A stretch of 64,000 bases of DNA from NCBI GenBank assembly GCA_029582155.1, contig CM055900.1:46613736-46677735 (forward strand), in the 5' to 3' direction. The notes beneath the pieces are model-generated. The model was not told where the DNA came from. It saw only the letters and a program-made list of their open reading frames with translations, and searched no databases. Positions 1 through 12,474 of the stretch are shown piece after piece. The stretch comes from Panopea generosa. Lineage: Eukaryota; Mollusca; Bivalvia; Adapedonta; Hiatellidae. Both the position numbers and the translations under genes were made by a program. Position 1 is the first letter of the stretch. Every line of letters begins with the position of its first letter.

Positions 1-880
1 ATATCTCATATACATGTATATAATATGTGCGTAGCCTGTTGCATTTCCCATCACATAAACAAAATAACTTGTAAAAAAAAAGTAAGAGAGTCAGTTTGTT
101 TGTTTTGTTCTCTATTTTTAATTAACCCGTTAAAACATTGTTGGTACGAAAGTAACATTAACTCCGAACGTTATATACGTGTGTGTGTCGCTAAGTCGCC
201 AGGACGACTTCAAACGCATCTTTTGTTTGTAGCAGATTATTTTACAAATAAGAAGCCCATATAAATGACCAAATACACAGTTTTGGTTGCTCGACTTGAT
301 TGCCACTGTTAATACTAATTTTCGTCGTGCCGGACGTTAACGACCTTCAATCTGCACATTTACGCAAATATTGCGGATTGCGGTTTACCACAGAACACAA
401 GCATATGTCCTTTAATAGTGGGAAAAAAAGTAAAAAATGTGTTCATTCACACTTTTCCCCCTTGATATTACCACAAAAGTACATAAACAAAACAAATGAA
501 GATATGGCGTTTTTATAACAGTGCTCTGTTATCTCAATGAATGGAGTTTTACGGCATACACGTTAAATGCCGTCAACATATAAGAAGATTCCAGGCTCGC
601 TCATCGTGCATTTAAACAATATATTAACGTACAGATTAAAAAATAATCAACAAATAAATATACAGATTGAGCCTAGAACATTGATACCTACAAACTAGTT
701 TATCCATCCAATAATCAATAAACCTATTACACCATACATGAGCTATACGTGTCCTATCATTGCCGATATAATATACCAGAGAGGGTTCAGTCTAACAAAA
801 GAAAATCGAAATATTTATGTTAACACGTTAACAATAACAGGTAACGAGTATTTTTTTTTATTTACGCATAGACCCATTCT
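1..880. other. AT-rich non-coding stretch, nothing recognised
   Basis: Only short ORFs without protein-like composition occur here. No repeat, RNA gene or splice-flanked exon could be supported by reading. Confidence 0.5.
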
Positions 881-884
881 TAAG

Positions 885-1572
885 CAAAATCGTAACTGAA
901 AAATCGTAAACATAAATGACAAAATGGTAAACGTAACTGAAAAGTCGTAAACGTAACTGAAAAAAATCGTTTACACGTAACTGAAAAGTCGTAATTGTAA
1001 CTGGAAAAATCGTAAACTTAAATGAAAAAAATCATCAATGTAACTGAAAATTCATAAACATAACTGAAAATATCGTAAACTTAACTGAAAAATCGTTATT
1101 ATGACTGAAAACTCGTAAACGTAACTGAATAATCGTAAACATGACTGAATAATCGTAAACATGACTGAATAACTGTAAACATGACTGAATAACTGTAAAC
1201 ATGACTGAATAATTATAAACATGACTGAATAACTGTAAACATGACCGAACAATCGTAAACATGACCGAATAATCGTAAACATGACCGAATAATCGTAACC
1301 GTAACTGAATAATCGTAAACATGACTGAATAATCGTAACCGTAACTGAATAATCGTAAACATGACTGAATAACTGTAAATATGACTGAATAATCGTAAAT
1401 ATGACTGAATAATCGTAAACATGACTGAATAACTGTAAACATGACTGAATAATCGTAAACATGATTGAATAATCGTTAACATGACTGAATAATCGTAAAC
1501 ATGACTGAATAACTGTAAGCATACTAACTAGAAAAAATTGTAAACGTAACTTGAAAATCGTAAACAAGAGAT
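885..1572. repeat. 20-bp tandem array (minisatellite)
   Basis: The unit CATGACTGAATAATCGTAAA repeats in exact 20-bp register from about 1085 to 1517. More degenerate units of 18-25 bp (CGTAACTGAAAAATCGTAAA type) lie on both sides. Positions 13-15 of the unit alternate between TCG and CTG. Because 20 is not a multiple of three, the minus strand stays open in three frames as a 60-nt super-repeat. This gives overlapping ORFs of 89-171 codons that are by-products of the array, not genes. Confidence 0.95.
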
Positions 1573-1574
1573 GG

Positions 1575-4080
1575 CAAATCGTAAGCGTAAGTTTACGATC
1601 ATCGTCTGCGGCTCTTAATTCTCCGAAAATGAAAAAAAATCCTTACATTACTCGTATGTCCTATCATTGCCATCCTATTTTACCAATTTCGAAACAAATT
1701 CAACAGACGTTATGACTTTACCACTGCAATATAGTTCTTTTTATTAAAATATTGATTCAGTTTTTATTTTTATTTAAACTGTGTAAAAAAAGTGTATAAT
1801 GAACTTACAATATCTTTAAAAAAAATCATTGTGCTTTGGAATTAGCTAAGACACACTGTCCAGAGAACTATTTTCATTAAAAAATATTAAATGAATGTAG
1901 CTTTCTTGATAGATTTAAGAATCAAAATGTTATTTTTCATAATAGATGTCAGACTGTGGTTCGTTATTCATCTTTCGTCTTTCGGTATTCAACTTGGAAC
2001 TAACCCGTAGCCTAATTAAAATACATTAAGTAGATATACCTCCAATGTTAAAGACTTGTCCTTACTTACTTGAATACCAAAAAAAAAAAACGAAAAGAGA
2101 AAAATTGCTATCTACTAAAAGACAGTCCTTCCTGCATTTTACAATGAAATCTAAAACTGCAGACAATGCATTCGTGACGTTTTAGACATTTCTCTGTGAA
2201 GTATAATGTCACAGACGCATGTAATGCTACCCCGCTCTATAACATGATTATAATACCAGATGGACAAAAACTAGAAATGGACACTTGCTTTGATTCAGAA
2301 ATGCACTGTGTTACTACTAGGTGGCGCCTACGCATAAATGTGTTAAACAAAACTCTACTGGATTGGTTCACTCTACTTCCTGCTGGGAAAAAGCAAAACA
2401 CTCCTGTATTTGACAGCCATTTAAGAAGTTAAAGAATGCTGGTTACCAGCTCCATCGAATGCTGGGTATAAGTCGCAGTATGAACAGTCCCCAACCTCAA
2501 TGCAAATATGCGAATATTATAGAGAAATTCCGATTGAATATCAATAAGGAAAGTAGTATTGACTATATGAGACGCTTGTTTTTGTAATTGACAAACGTCT
2601 TTACAAGTTCAACATGAAATTGTAACGGTTAACTGATAAAGTTTTTGATTGGTGGATTCAAACAGTCGGAACACCGCGAGATTTCCATAGTATTTCAAAA
2701 GAGTATCGTTTGGATGGTTATTTCTATATTCATTATTTATATATTTTTTATATTTTCTATGACAAAGTTCTTGTAAGATAACTGCAATGACTCCCATTCG
2801 AATAAATATTTTTAAATTTTATTTTTTCATAACAATTACACAGATGTGTTTGTTTCAGGCAATTATATCTTACTTCCAGATTCAAACTTTTTTTCTGCAC
2901 AAATAATCAAGACGTTTGTCTTTTAGAAAAGCAAGAGTCGCTGATCATCAAGACTACAATTTTCTATTCTGACAGATGTTTCCTGCATCAGAATTTAAAG
3001 GGAGTATATCAGAAAAAAACGCCTATTAATGTCTTAAAAATAAATTAGTTTTTAAATGGTTCAAATACATCTCATTATCATTCATAAATAAAATTCAAAT
3101 GGCTGAGTAAATCAAATCTACTAAAAATCTCGCTATTTAAATTGGAGTGGTAAACTTGAAACGAAATCCTCATTCTAAAAATAGACATCATTTTAATGCT
3201 GCTAAACGCCATTCGCATCGTCATTCGGACTCTTCCTCAGATGAAACAAATTTTACTACGTGCAAATCTGTATAACGGATCAAATTGAAATCAAAATGAA
3301 ATCATGCGATTCATTTAATACGTAACAAAATATTTTTTAAGCAGGAAATCTATTTCAATCTAACCTAGGCGCATAGCCCAAGTTGGGAAATCCCTTTTCA
3401 ATATATTATTTTGGCACATTTAAATAAATATCTTTTTGGCAATACGGGGTCAGTGAGTATATATAGGCATGATATATTGGGAAAAAATGTTTATAGCTAA
3501 TTTTAACATTTTGAAAAATCCTGATAAATTCCCTTTAACATTGTTTACATGTATGCATGGTGACATGATGCATGCTTAGGCTTCAGTTGTTTTAGATGTG
3601 TGGAAAGTGTTTGCGCAAGGCTGCCATAACCATTATCTTGAATACCGATAGTAACCAATGAAAAACATACGACCTAAATATTGACATTCTATCAATACAT
3701 AAAAAGATAAACATTAGAAGTTTTTAAAAACGTCCTTAAAATAAATACATGTATGGAATATTATGTTACGTCCGATCATTTGCAGCATTGTCTGTGGAAC
3801 GATTGGGTCCGTCCAGCGGCACTTGTAACGAGCACGCTGATTGGCAATTGCTTCAGTTAAAGTTTGAATGACGTCATAATTTAGTAAGCGTTCAATTGCT
3901 ATAAATTGTGAAACAGGCATAGAATTCCCTGCTTTTTTCCATGTGTGGTTAATAGACCTGATTCGGGAGATGTCGGGTTCTGGGATAGACTATTTGCAGC
4001 AACAGCCACAGTAAAGATACATAGACTGGCTACTTGATGCAGGTTAATGTCCACCCCTGACAACATCACCAACTCCGATT
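1575..4080. other. Intergenic DNA without recognised gene
   Basis: This is AT-rich sequence with scattered short ORFs of at most 78 codons and no family motif. The only structured signals are the two CTCF-like motifs listed separately near 2.31 and 4.09 kb. Confidence 0.5.
2314..2328 (+). promoter_or_regulatory. CTCF-like motif (forward)
   Basis: CTACTAGGTGGCGCC is seen directly. It matches the known bilaterian CTCF core (CCASYAGRKGGCGC-like) except at the second base. A reverse-oriented partner lies at 4086-4099, so the pair is convergent. It could equally be the conserved end of an unrecognised inverted-repeat element, because a few bases outside the core (GTGTTAC) are also shared. Confidence 0.35.
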
Positions 4081-4085
4081 CCTAA

Positions 4086-4099
4086 GCGCCACCTAGCGG
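4086..4099 (-). promoter_or_regulatory. CTCF-like motif (reverse)
   Basis: The minus strand reads CCGCTAGGTGGCGC, a good match to the CTCF core. It points toward the forward motif at 2314, about 1.77 kb away. Occupancy cannot be judged from sequence. Confidence 0.35.
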
Positions 4100-4127
4100 T
4101 AACACAATACATACGCATCTACGACAT

Positions 4128-4510
4128 TTGTCCAAACGCATGAACTATTTTACATCGACTTTTTTTTCATTAAAAAAGAACCACGCTGAAATCTATAACA
4201 AATCATTCATGTCAGACAGCTCTGACAAAAAACAGTTAGCTGATCAGATACCAGCTATTAATAACAATAATATTGTTGGTACAGTTGTTCTTGATTTTAC
4301 AAAGGCCTTTGATTTGGTAAATCTTTTCAGTTTGCTTCAAATGCTAAAGATATAAACGTCAAACAGTTCACCAATTGCCTGGTTGTCATCTTATCTCAGT
4401 GAAAGAACACAATTTGTTCAAGTATCTGGAATTACATCTCATGTTTTACCTATTACAGTAGGAGTTCCATTGGAATATGCCGTAGGACTGTCTTTGATAT
4501 ACTAATGATT
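4128..4510 (+). pseudogene. LINE reverse-transcriptase fragment (palm), dead
   Basis: The translation contains VVLDFTKAFDLVN, the RT block with the first catalytic Asp (LDFxKAFD). After a stop or frameshift near 4355 another frame reads SPIAWLSSYLSERTQFVQV and then VGVPLE, corresponding to the VPQGSxLGP block with its QGS lost. No YADD/FADD block and no endonuclease is present. It is a short, frameshifted remnant of a non-LTR retrotransposon, directly followed by a SINE fragment. Confidence 0.8.
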
Positions 4511-4545
4511 AGCCTTTTGTCAGGAATAATACTCCAACTTGTATT

Positions 4546-4795
4546 AAGACTTTAAAAATGGTACTAGAAGCTTCCTCGCTTGGCGCTCAGCATTTAGAGG
4601 ATAGTTCTAGGTCTGGTCGGCCCGGTGTCAGTATAATGTGACCGGATGGGGTAGCATACCATGTGTCTGCGGCATGATACTCCAGTGTGACAGCGCTTAT
4701 AATACTATCTCAAGTAGACACCATCGCGATATAACTGAAAAATTGTTGAAAGCGACGCTAAACACCAAACAACAACAACATCAACTTATGTTTTT
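4546..4795 (+). mobile_element. 5'-truncated SINE (family C)
   Basis: It matches the body and tail of the fuller copy at 42708-43020 along its length (GGTACTAGAA..., CTCAGCATTTAGAGGAT, CCAGTGTGACAGC). It ends in the tail GAAAGCGACGCTAAACACC. The tRNA-like head is missing. Confidence 0.75.
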
Positions 4796-4821
4796 CAGGT
4801 TAAAAAAATACTTTATTTTTA

Positions 4822-4826
4822 TTATT

Positions 4827-4873
<47 letters not shown>
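4822..4873. repeat. (TTG)n microsatellite
   Basis: About 16 uninterrupted TTG units follow shortly after the SINE tail (...AACAACAACA), a common place for microsatellite growth. Confidence 0.95.
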
Positions 4874-4877
<4 letters not shown>

Positions 4878-5445
4878 AGTTTATATTTATTTTAGTTCGA
4901 TTGCGAAGAAAGCTAAAGCTTATATATAACGTTCTCAAGTCTGCTTCCTGGCTAGAACTGAGCGGTAAGATTTCTTTTGTTTGTTTTCAGAGACATCCGG
5001 CAACCTCTGGTGTGAGCCACCAACAACATTCTATTTACTTCACTACCACTTCGTTCTTTATGCTGTTTGCATTTTCAAGGATGAAAATAATGTCAGATCA
5101 ATAATGACAACTCACAAATTTGACCTATAGTCCACCGTATATACAATGACAATCACTGCGAGGACATTAACTTGTAACACTCGCTCATAAACATATCGTG
5201 GAAGAATATCACAACATATATATCCAGTGTTGACAAACGTAACCTTGGAAACAACGTTGGAGCCAAGGTTATTTCATATAATATATAAAATTTTATATAA
5301 AAAATAAAAATAGAATCTTAAAAACGGTGAGAATTTGCTCCCAATATGTATTACATCAACAAAAAACGATGTTGTCTTATTGTCTTAAGGTTATATGCTG
5401 AAAGGATAAAGAAACACAAGGGCCGCACTGGAGTTTTATACAATT
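4874..5445. other. Short unique spacer before the satellite
   Basis: No gene is supported. The sequence CGGCAACCTCTGGTGTGAG near 4998 resembles an old repeat fragment but was not assigned. Confidence 0.4.
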
Positions 5446-8144
5446 AACAATAAGTTGGTTACATGGGATGTACAAAACACATGTTGGTTCTTCAATGCTG
5501 GAGAAAACCGTGTTTGTACATATCGCTGTAAATTGGTTACATGGGATGTACAACACACATGTTGGTTCTGCAATGTTGGAGAATATCGTGTTTGTACATA
5601 TGCTGTAAGTTGGTTACAGGGGATGTACAACACACATGGTGGTTCTGCAATGTAGGAGAACATCGTGTTTGTACATATGCTGTAAGTTGGTAACAGGGGA
5701 TGTACAACACACATGGTGGTTCTGCAATGCCAGAGAACACCGTGTTTGTACATATCGCTGTAAGTTGGTTACAGGGGATGTACAACACACATGGTGGTTC
5801 TGCAATGTTGGAGAGTATCGTGCTTGTACATATCGCTGTTAGTTGGTTACAGGGGATATACAACACTCATGGTGGTTCTGCAATGTTGGAAAACATCGTG
5901 TTTGTACATATCGCTGTAAGTTTGTTACAGAGGATGTACAACACACATGGTGGTTCTGCAATGCCGGAGAACACCGTGTTTGTACATATCGCTGTAAGTT
6001 TGTTACAGAGGATGTACAACACACGTGGTGGTTCTGCAATACCGGAGAACACCGTGTTTGTACATATCGCTTTAAGTTGGTTACAGGGGATGTACAACAC
6101 ACATGGTGGTTCTGCAATGTTGGAGAATATCGTGTTTGTACATATGCTGTAAGTTGGTTACAGGGGGTGTACAACACACATGGTGGTTCTGCAATGTTGG
6201 AGAATATCGTGTTTGTACATATGCTGTAAGCTGGTTACAGGGGGTGTTCAACACACATGGTGGTTCTGCAATGTTGGAGAATATCGTGTTTGTACATATC
6301 GCTGTAAGTTGGTTACAGGGGATGTACAACACACATGGTGGTTCTGCAATGTTGGAGAATATCGTGTTTGTACGTATGCTGTTAGTTGGTTACATGGGAT
6401 GTACAACACACATGTTGGTTTTCCAATGCCGGAGAACACCGTGTTTGTACATATTGCTCTAAGTTGGTTACAGGGGATGTACAACACACATGGTGGTTCT
6501 GCAATGCCGGAGAACACCGTGTTTGTACATATGCTGTAAGTTGGTTACAGGGGATGTACAACACACATGGTGGTTCTGCAATGCCAGAGAACACCGTGTT
6601 TGTACATATCGCTGGAAGTTGGTTACAAGGGATGTACAACACACATGGTGGTACTGCAATGCCGGAGAACACCGTGTTTGTACATATCGCTGAAAGTTGG
6701 TTACAGGGGATATACAACACACATGGTGGTTCTGCAATGTTGGAGAATATCGTTTTTGTACATATCGCTGTAAGTTGGTTACAGGGGATGTACAACACAC
6801 ATGGTGGTTATGCAATGTTGGAGAATATCGTGTTTGTACATATCGCTGTAAGTTGGTTACATGGGACATAAAACACACATGTGGGTTCTGCAATGCCGGA
6901 GAACACCGTGTTTGTACATATCGCTGTAAGTTGGTTACAGGGGATGTACAGCACACATGGTGGTTCTGCAATGTTGGAGAATATCGTGATTTTACATATC
7001 GCTGTAAGTTGGTTACAGGAGATGTACAACACACATGGTGGTTCTGCAATGCTGGAGAATATCGTGTTTGTACATATTGCTGTAAGTTGGTTACAGTGGA
7101 TGTACAACACACATGGTGGTTCTGCAATGCCGGAGAACACTGTGTTTGTACATATCGCTGTAAGTTGGTTACAGGGGATGTACAACACACATTGTGGTTC
7201 TGCAATGTTGGAGATTATCGTGTGTAAGTTGGTTACAGGGGGTGTACAACACACATGGTGGTTCTGCAATGTTGGAGATTATCGTGTGTAAGTTGGTTAC
7301 AGAGGATGTACAACACACATGGTGGTTCTGCAATGCCGGAGAACACCGTGTTTGTACATATCGCTGTAAGTTGGTTACAGGGGATGTACAACAAACATGA
7401 TGGTTCTGCAATGTTGGAGAATATCGTGATTTTACATATCGCTGTAAGTTGGTTACATGGGGTGTACAACACATGGTGGTTCTGCAATGTTGGAAAATGT
7501 CGTGTTTGTACATATGCTGTAAGTTGGTTACAGGGGATGAACAACACACATGTTGGTTCTCCAATGCCGGAGAACACCGTGTTTGTACATATTGCTGTAA
7601 GTTGGTTACAGGTGATGTACAACACACATGGTGGTTCTGCAATGCCGGAGAACACCGTGTTTGTACATATGCTGTAAGTTGGTTACAGGGGATGTACAAC
7701 ACACATGGTGGTTCTGCAATGTTGGAAAATATCGTGTTTGTACATATGCTATCAGTTGGTTACAGGGGATGTACAACATACATAGTGGTTCTGCAATGTT
7801 GGAGAATATCGTGTATGTATATATGCTGTAAGTAGGTTACAGGGGATGTACAACACACATGGTGGTTCTGCAATGCCGGAGAACACCGTGTTTGTACATA
7901 TGCGGTAAGTTGGTTACATGGGATGTACAACACACATGGTGGTTCTGCAATGTTGGAGAATATCGTGTTTGTACATATGCTGTAAGTTGATTACAGGGGA
8001 TGTACAACACACATGTTGGTTCTCAAATGCCGGAGAACACCTTGTTTGTACATATTGCTGTAAGTTGGTTACAGGGGATGTACAACACACATGTTGGTTC
8101 TGCAATGCCGGAGAATATCGTGTTTGTACATATCGCTGTAAGTT

Positions 8145-8545
8145 GGTTACAGGGGATGTACAACACACATGTTGGTTCTCCAATACCGGAGAACACCGTG
8201 TTTGTACATATTGCTCTAAGTTGGTTACAGGGAATGTACAACACACATGGTGGTTCTGCAATGCTGGAGAACATCGTGTTTGTACATATTGCTGTATGTT
8301 GGTTACAGGGGATGTACAACACAAATATTGGTTCTCCAATGCCGGAGAACACCGTGTTTGTACAAATTTCTGTAAGTTGGTAACAGGAGATGTACAACCA
8401 CATGGATAGTTCTGCAGTGCTGGAGAACATCGTGTTTGTACATATCGCTGTTGGTTACAGGGGATTTACAACACTGTTGTTGGTTCTGCAATGCCGGGGA
8501 CACCGTGTTTGAATATATCGCTGTAAGTTGGTAACAGGGGATGTA
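8145..8545. repeat. Older partial copy of the higher-order block
   Basis: The order of variant units here (ACAAATATTGG unit, ACAAATTTCTG junction, shortened unit with ACTGTTGTTGG, CCGGGGACACC) is the same as at about 13.01-13.40 kb and 14.17-14.56 kb. Extra point differences mark it as an older duplicate inside the satellite. Confidence 0.8.
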
Positions 8546-11500
8546 CAGCACACATGGTGGTTCTCCAATGTAGTAGAATATCGTGTTTGTACATATGCTG
8601 TAAGTTGGTAACAGGGGATGTACAACACACATGGTGGTTCTGCAATGCCAGAGAACATCGTGTTTGTACATATTGCTGGAAGTTGGTTACAGGGGATGTA
8701 CAACACACATGGTGGTTCTGCAATGTTGGAGAATATCGTGTTTGTACATATCGCTGTTAGTTGGTTACAGGGAATGTACAACACACATGGTGGTTCTGCA
8801 ATGTAGGAGAATATCGTGTTTGTACATATCGCTGTAAGTTGGTTACAGGGGATGTACAACACACATGGTGGTTCTGCAATATTGGAGAATATCGTGCTTG
8901 TACATATCGCTGTAAGTTGGTTACAGGGGATGTACAACACACATGGTGGTTCTGCAATGCCGGAGAACACCGTGTTTGTACATATGCTTTAAGTTGGTTA
9001 CAGAGGATGTACAACACAAATGGTGGTTCTGCAATGCCGGAGAACACCGTGCTTGTACATATGCTGAAAGCTGGTTACAGGGAATGTACAACACACATGG
9101 TGGTTCTGCAATGTTGGAGAACATCGTGTTTGTACATATGCTGTAAGTTGATTACAGGGGATGTACAACATACATGGGTGGTTCTCCAATGCTAGAGAAC
9201 ACCGTGTTTTTACATATTGCTGTAAGTTGGTTACAGAGGATGTACAACACACATGGCGGTTCTGCAATGCTAGAGAACACCGTGTTTGTACATATGCTGT
9301 AAGTTGGTTACAGGGGATGTACAACACACATGGTGGTTCTGCAATGTTGGAGAATATCGTGTTTGTACATATGCTGTAAGTTGGTTACATGGGATGTACA
9401 ACACACATATTGGTTCTCCAATGCCGGAGAAAACCGTGTTTGTACATATCGCTGTAAGTTGGTTACAGGGGATGTACAACACACATGGTGGTTCTCCAAT
9501 GCCGGAGAACACCGTGTTTGTACATATGTTGTAAGTTGGTTACATGGGATGTACAACACACATGGTGGTTCTCCAATGCCGGAGAACACCGTGTTTGTAC
9601 ATATTGCTGTCAGTTGGTTACAGGGGATGTACAACACACATGGTGGTTCTTCAATGCTAGAGAACACCGTGTTTGTACATATGCTGTAAGTTGGTTACAG
9701 GGGATGTACAACACACATGGTGGTTCTGCAATGTTGGAGAATATCGTGTTTGTACACATCGCTGTAAGTTGGTTACAGGGGATGTACAACACACATGGTG
9801 GTTTTGCAATGTTGGAGAATATCGTGTTTGTACATATACTGTAAGTTGGTTACAGGGGATGTAAAACACACATGGTGGTTCTGCAATGCTAGAGAACACC
9901 GTGTTTGTACATGTGCTTTAAGTTGGTAACAGGGGATGTACAACACACATGGTGGTTCTGCAATGCCGGAGAACACCGTGTTTGTACATATGCTGTAAGT
10001 TGGTAACAGGGGATGTACAACACACATGGTGGTTCTGCAATGCCAGAAAACACCGTGTTTGTACATATTGCTGTAAGTTGGTTACAAGGGATGTACAACA
10101 CACATGGTGGTTCTGCAATGCCGGAGAACACCGTGTTTGTACATATCGCTGAAAGTTGGTTACAGGGGATGTACAACACACATGGTGGTTCTGCAATGTT
10201 GGAGAATATCGTGTTTGTACATATCGCTGTTAGTTGGTTACAGGGGATGTACAACACATATGGTGGTTCTGCAATGCTAGAGAACATCGTGTTTGTACAT
10301 ATGCTGTAAGTTGGTTACAGGGGATATACAACACACATGGTGGTTCTGCAATGCTAGAGAACATCGTGTTTGTACATATGCTGTAAGTTGGTTACAAGGG
10401 ATGTACAACACACATGGTGGTTCTGCAATGTTGGAGAACACCGTGTTTGTACATATGCTGTAAGTTGTTTACAGGGGATGTACAACACACATGGTGGTTT
10501 TGTAATGTTGGAGAATATCGTGTTTGTACATATGCTGTAAGTTGGTTACATGATATGTACAACACACATGGTGGTTCTCCAATGCCGGAGAACAACGTGT
10601 TTGTACATATTGCTGTAAGTTGGTTACAGGGGATGTACAACACACATGGTGGTTCTGCAATGCTAGAGAACACCGTGTTTGTACATATGCTGTAAGTTGG
10701 TTGCAGGGGATATACAACACACATGGTGGTTTTGTAATGTTGGAGAATATCGCGTTTGTACATATGCTGTAAGTTGGTTACATGGTATGTACAACACACA
10801 TGGTGGTTCTCCAATGCCGGAGAACAACGTGTTTGTACATATTGCTGTAAGTTGGTTACAGGGGATGTACAACACACATGGTGGTTCTGCAATGCTAGAG
10901 AACATCGTGTTTGTACATATGCTGTAAGTTGGTTACAGGGGATGTACAACACACATGGTGGTTCTGCAATGCTAGAGAACATCGTGTTTATACATATGCT
11001 GTAAGTTGGTTACAGGGGATGTACAACACACATGGTGGTTCTGCAATGTTGGAGAACACCGTGTTTGTACATATGCTGTAAGTTGGTTACAGGGGATGTA
11101 CAACACACATGGTGGTTTTGTAATGTTGGAGAATATCGTGTTTGTACACATCGCTGTAAGTTGGTTACAGGGGATGTACAACACACATGGTGGTTCTGCA
11201 ATGCCGGAGAACAACGTGTTTGTACATATTGCTGTAAATTGGTTACAGGGGATGTACAACATACATGGTGGTTCTGCAATGCCGGCGACACCGTGTTTGT
11301 ACATATGCTGTAAGTTGGTTACATGGGATGTACAACACACATGGTGGTTCTGCAATGCCAGAGAACACCGTGTTTGTACATATTGCTGTAAGTTGGTTAC
11401 AGAGGATGTACAACACACATGGTGGTTCTGCAATGCCAGAGAACACGGTGTTTGTACATATTGCTGTAAGTTGGTTACAGGGGATGTACAACACACATGG

Positions 11501-12474
11501 TGGTTCTCCAATGGCGGAGAACACCGTGTTTGTACATATTGCTGTAAGTTTGTTACAGGGGATATAAAACACACATGGTGGTTCTCCAATGCCGGAGAAC
11601 ACCGTGTTTGTACATATCGCTGTAAGTTGGTAACAGGAGATGTACAACACACATGGTGGTTCTGCAATGTAGTAGAATATCGTGTTTGTACATATGCTGT
11701 AAGTTGGTTACAGGGGATGTACAACACACATGGTGGTTCTCCAATGCCGGAGAACACCGTGTTTGTACATATGCTGTAAGTTGGTTACAGGGGATGTAAA
11801 ACACACATGGTGGTTCTGCAATGTTGGAGAATATCGTGTTTGTACATATCGCTGTAAGTTGGTTACAGGGGATGTACAACACACATGGTGGTTCTGCAAT
11901 GTTGGAGAATATCGTGTTTGTACATATCGCTGTAAGTTGGTTACAGGTGATGTACAACACACATGGTGGTTCTGCAATGTTGGAGAATATCGTGTTTGTA
12001 CATATTGCTGTAAGTTGGTTACAGGGGATGTACAACACACATGGTGGTTCTGCAATGCTAGAGACACCGTGTTTGTACATATGCTGTAAGTTGGTTACAG
12101 GGGATGTAAAACACACATGGTGGTTCTGCAATGTTGGAGAATATCGTGTTTGTACATATCGCTGTAAGTTGGTTACAGGGGATGTACAACACACATGGTG
12201 GTTCTGCAATGTTGGAGAATATCGTGTTTGTACATATGCTGTATGTTGGTTACAGAGGATGTACAACACACATGGTGGTTCTGCAATGCCGGAGAACACC
12301 GTGTTTGTACATATGCTGTATGTTGGTTACAGAGGATGTACAACACACATGGTGGTTCTGCAATGCCGGAGAACACCGTGTTTGTACATATCGCTGTAAG
12401 TTGATTACATGGGATGAACAACACACATGGTGGTTCTCCAATGCCGGAGAACACCGTGTTTGTACATATTGCTG

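Noticed and set aside
1035-1567. Overlapping minus-strand ORFs of 89-171 codons
   Set aside because: They are three frames of the same 20-bp array, all open by composition.
6468-7205. 245-codon minus-strand ORF and many similar ones (for example 261 codons at 10972-11757) in the 77-bp satellite
   Set aside because: They change strand and frame from place to place, share no start or end, and follow from runs of 78-bp units; single-base length changes break them everywhere.
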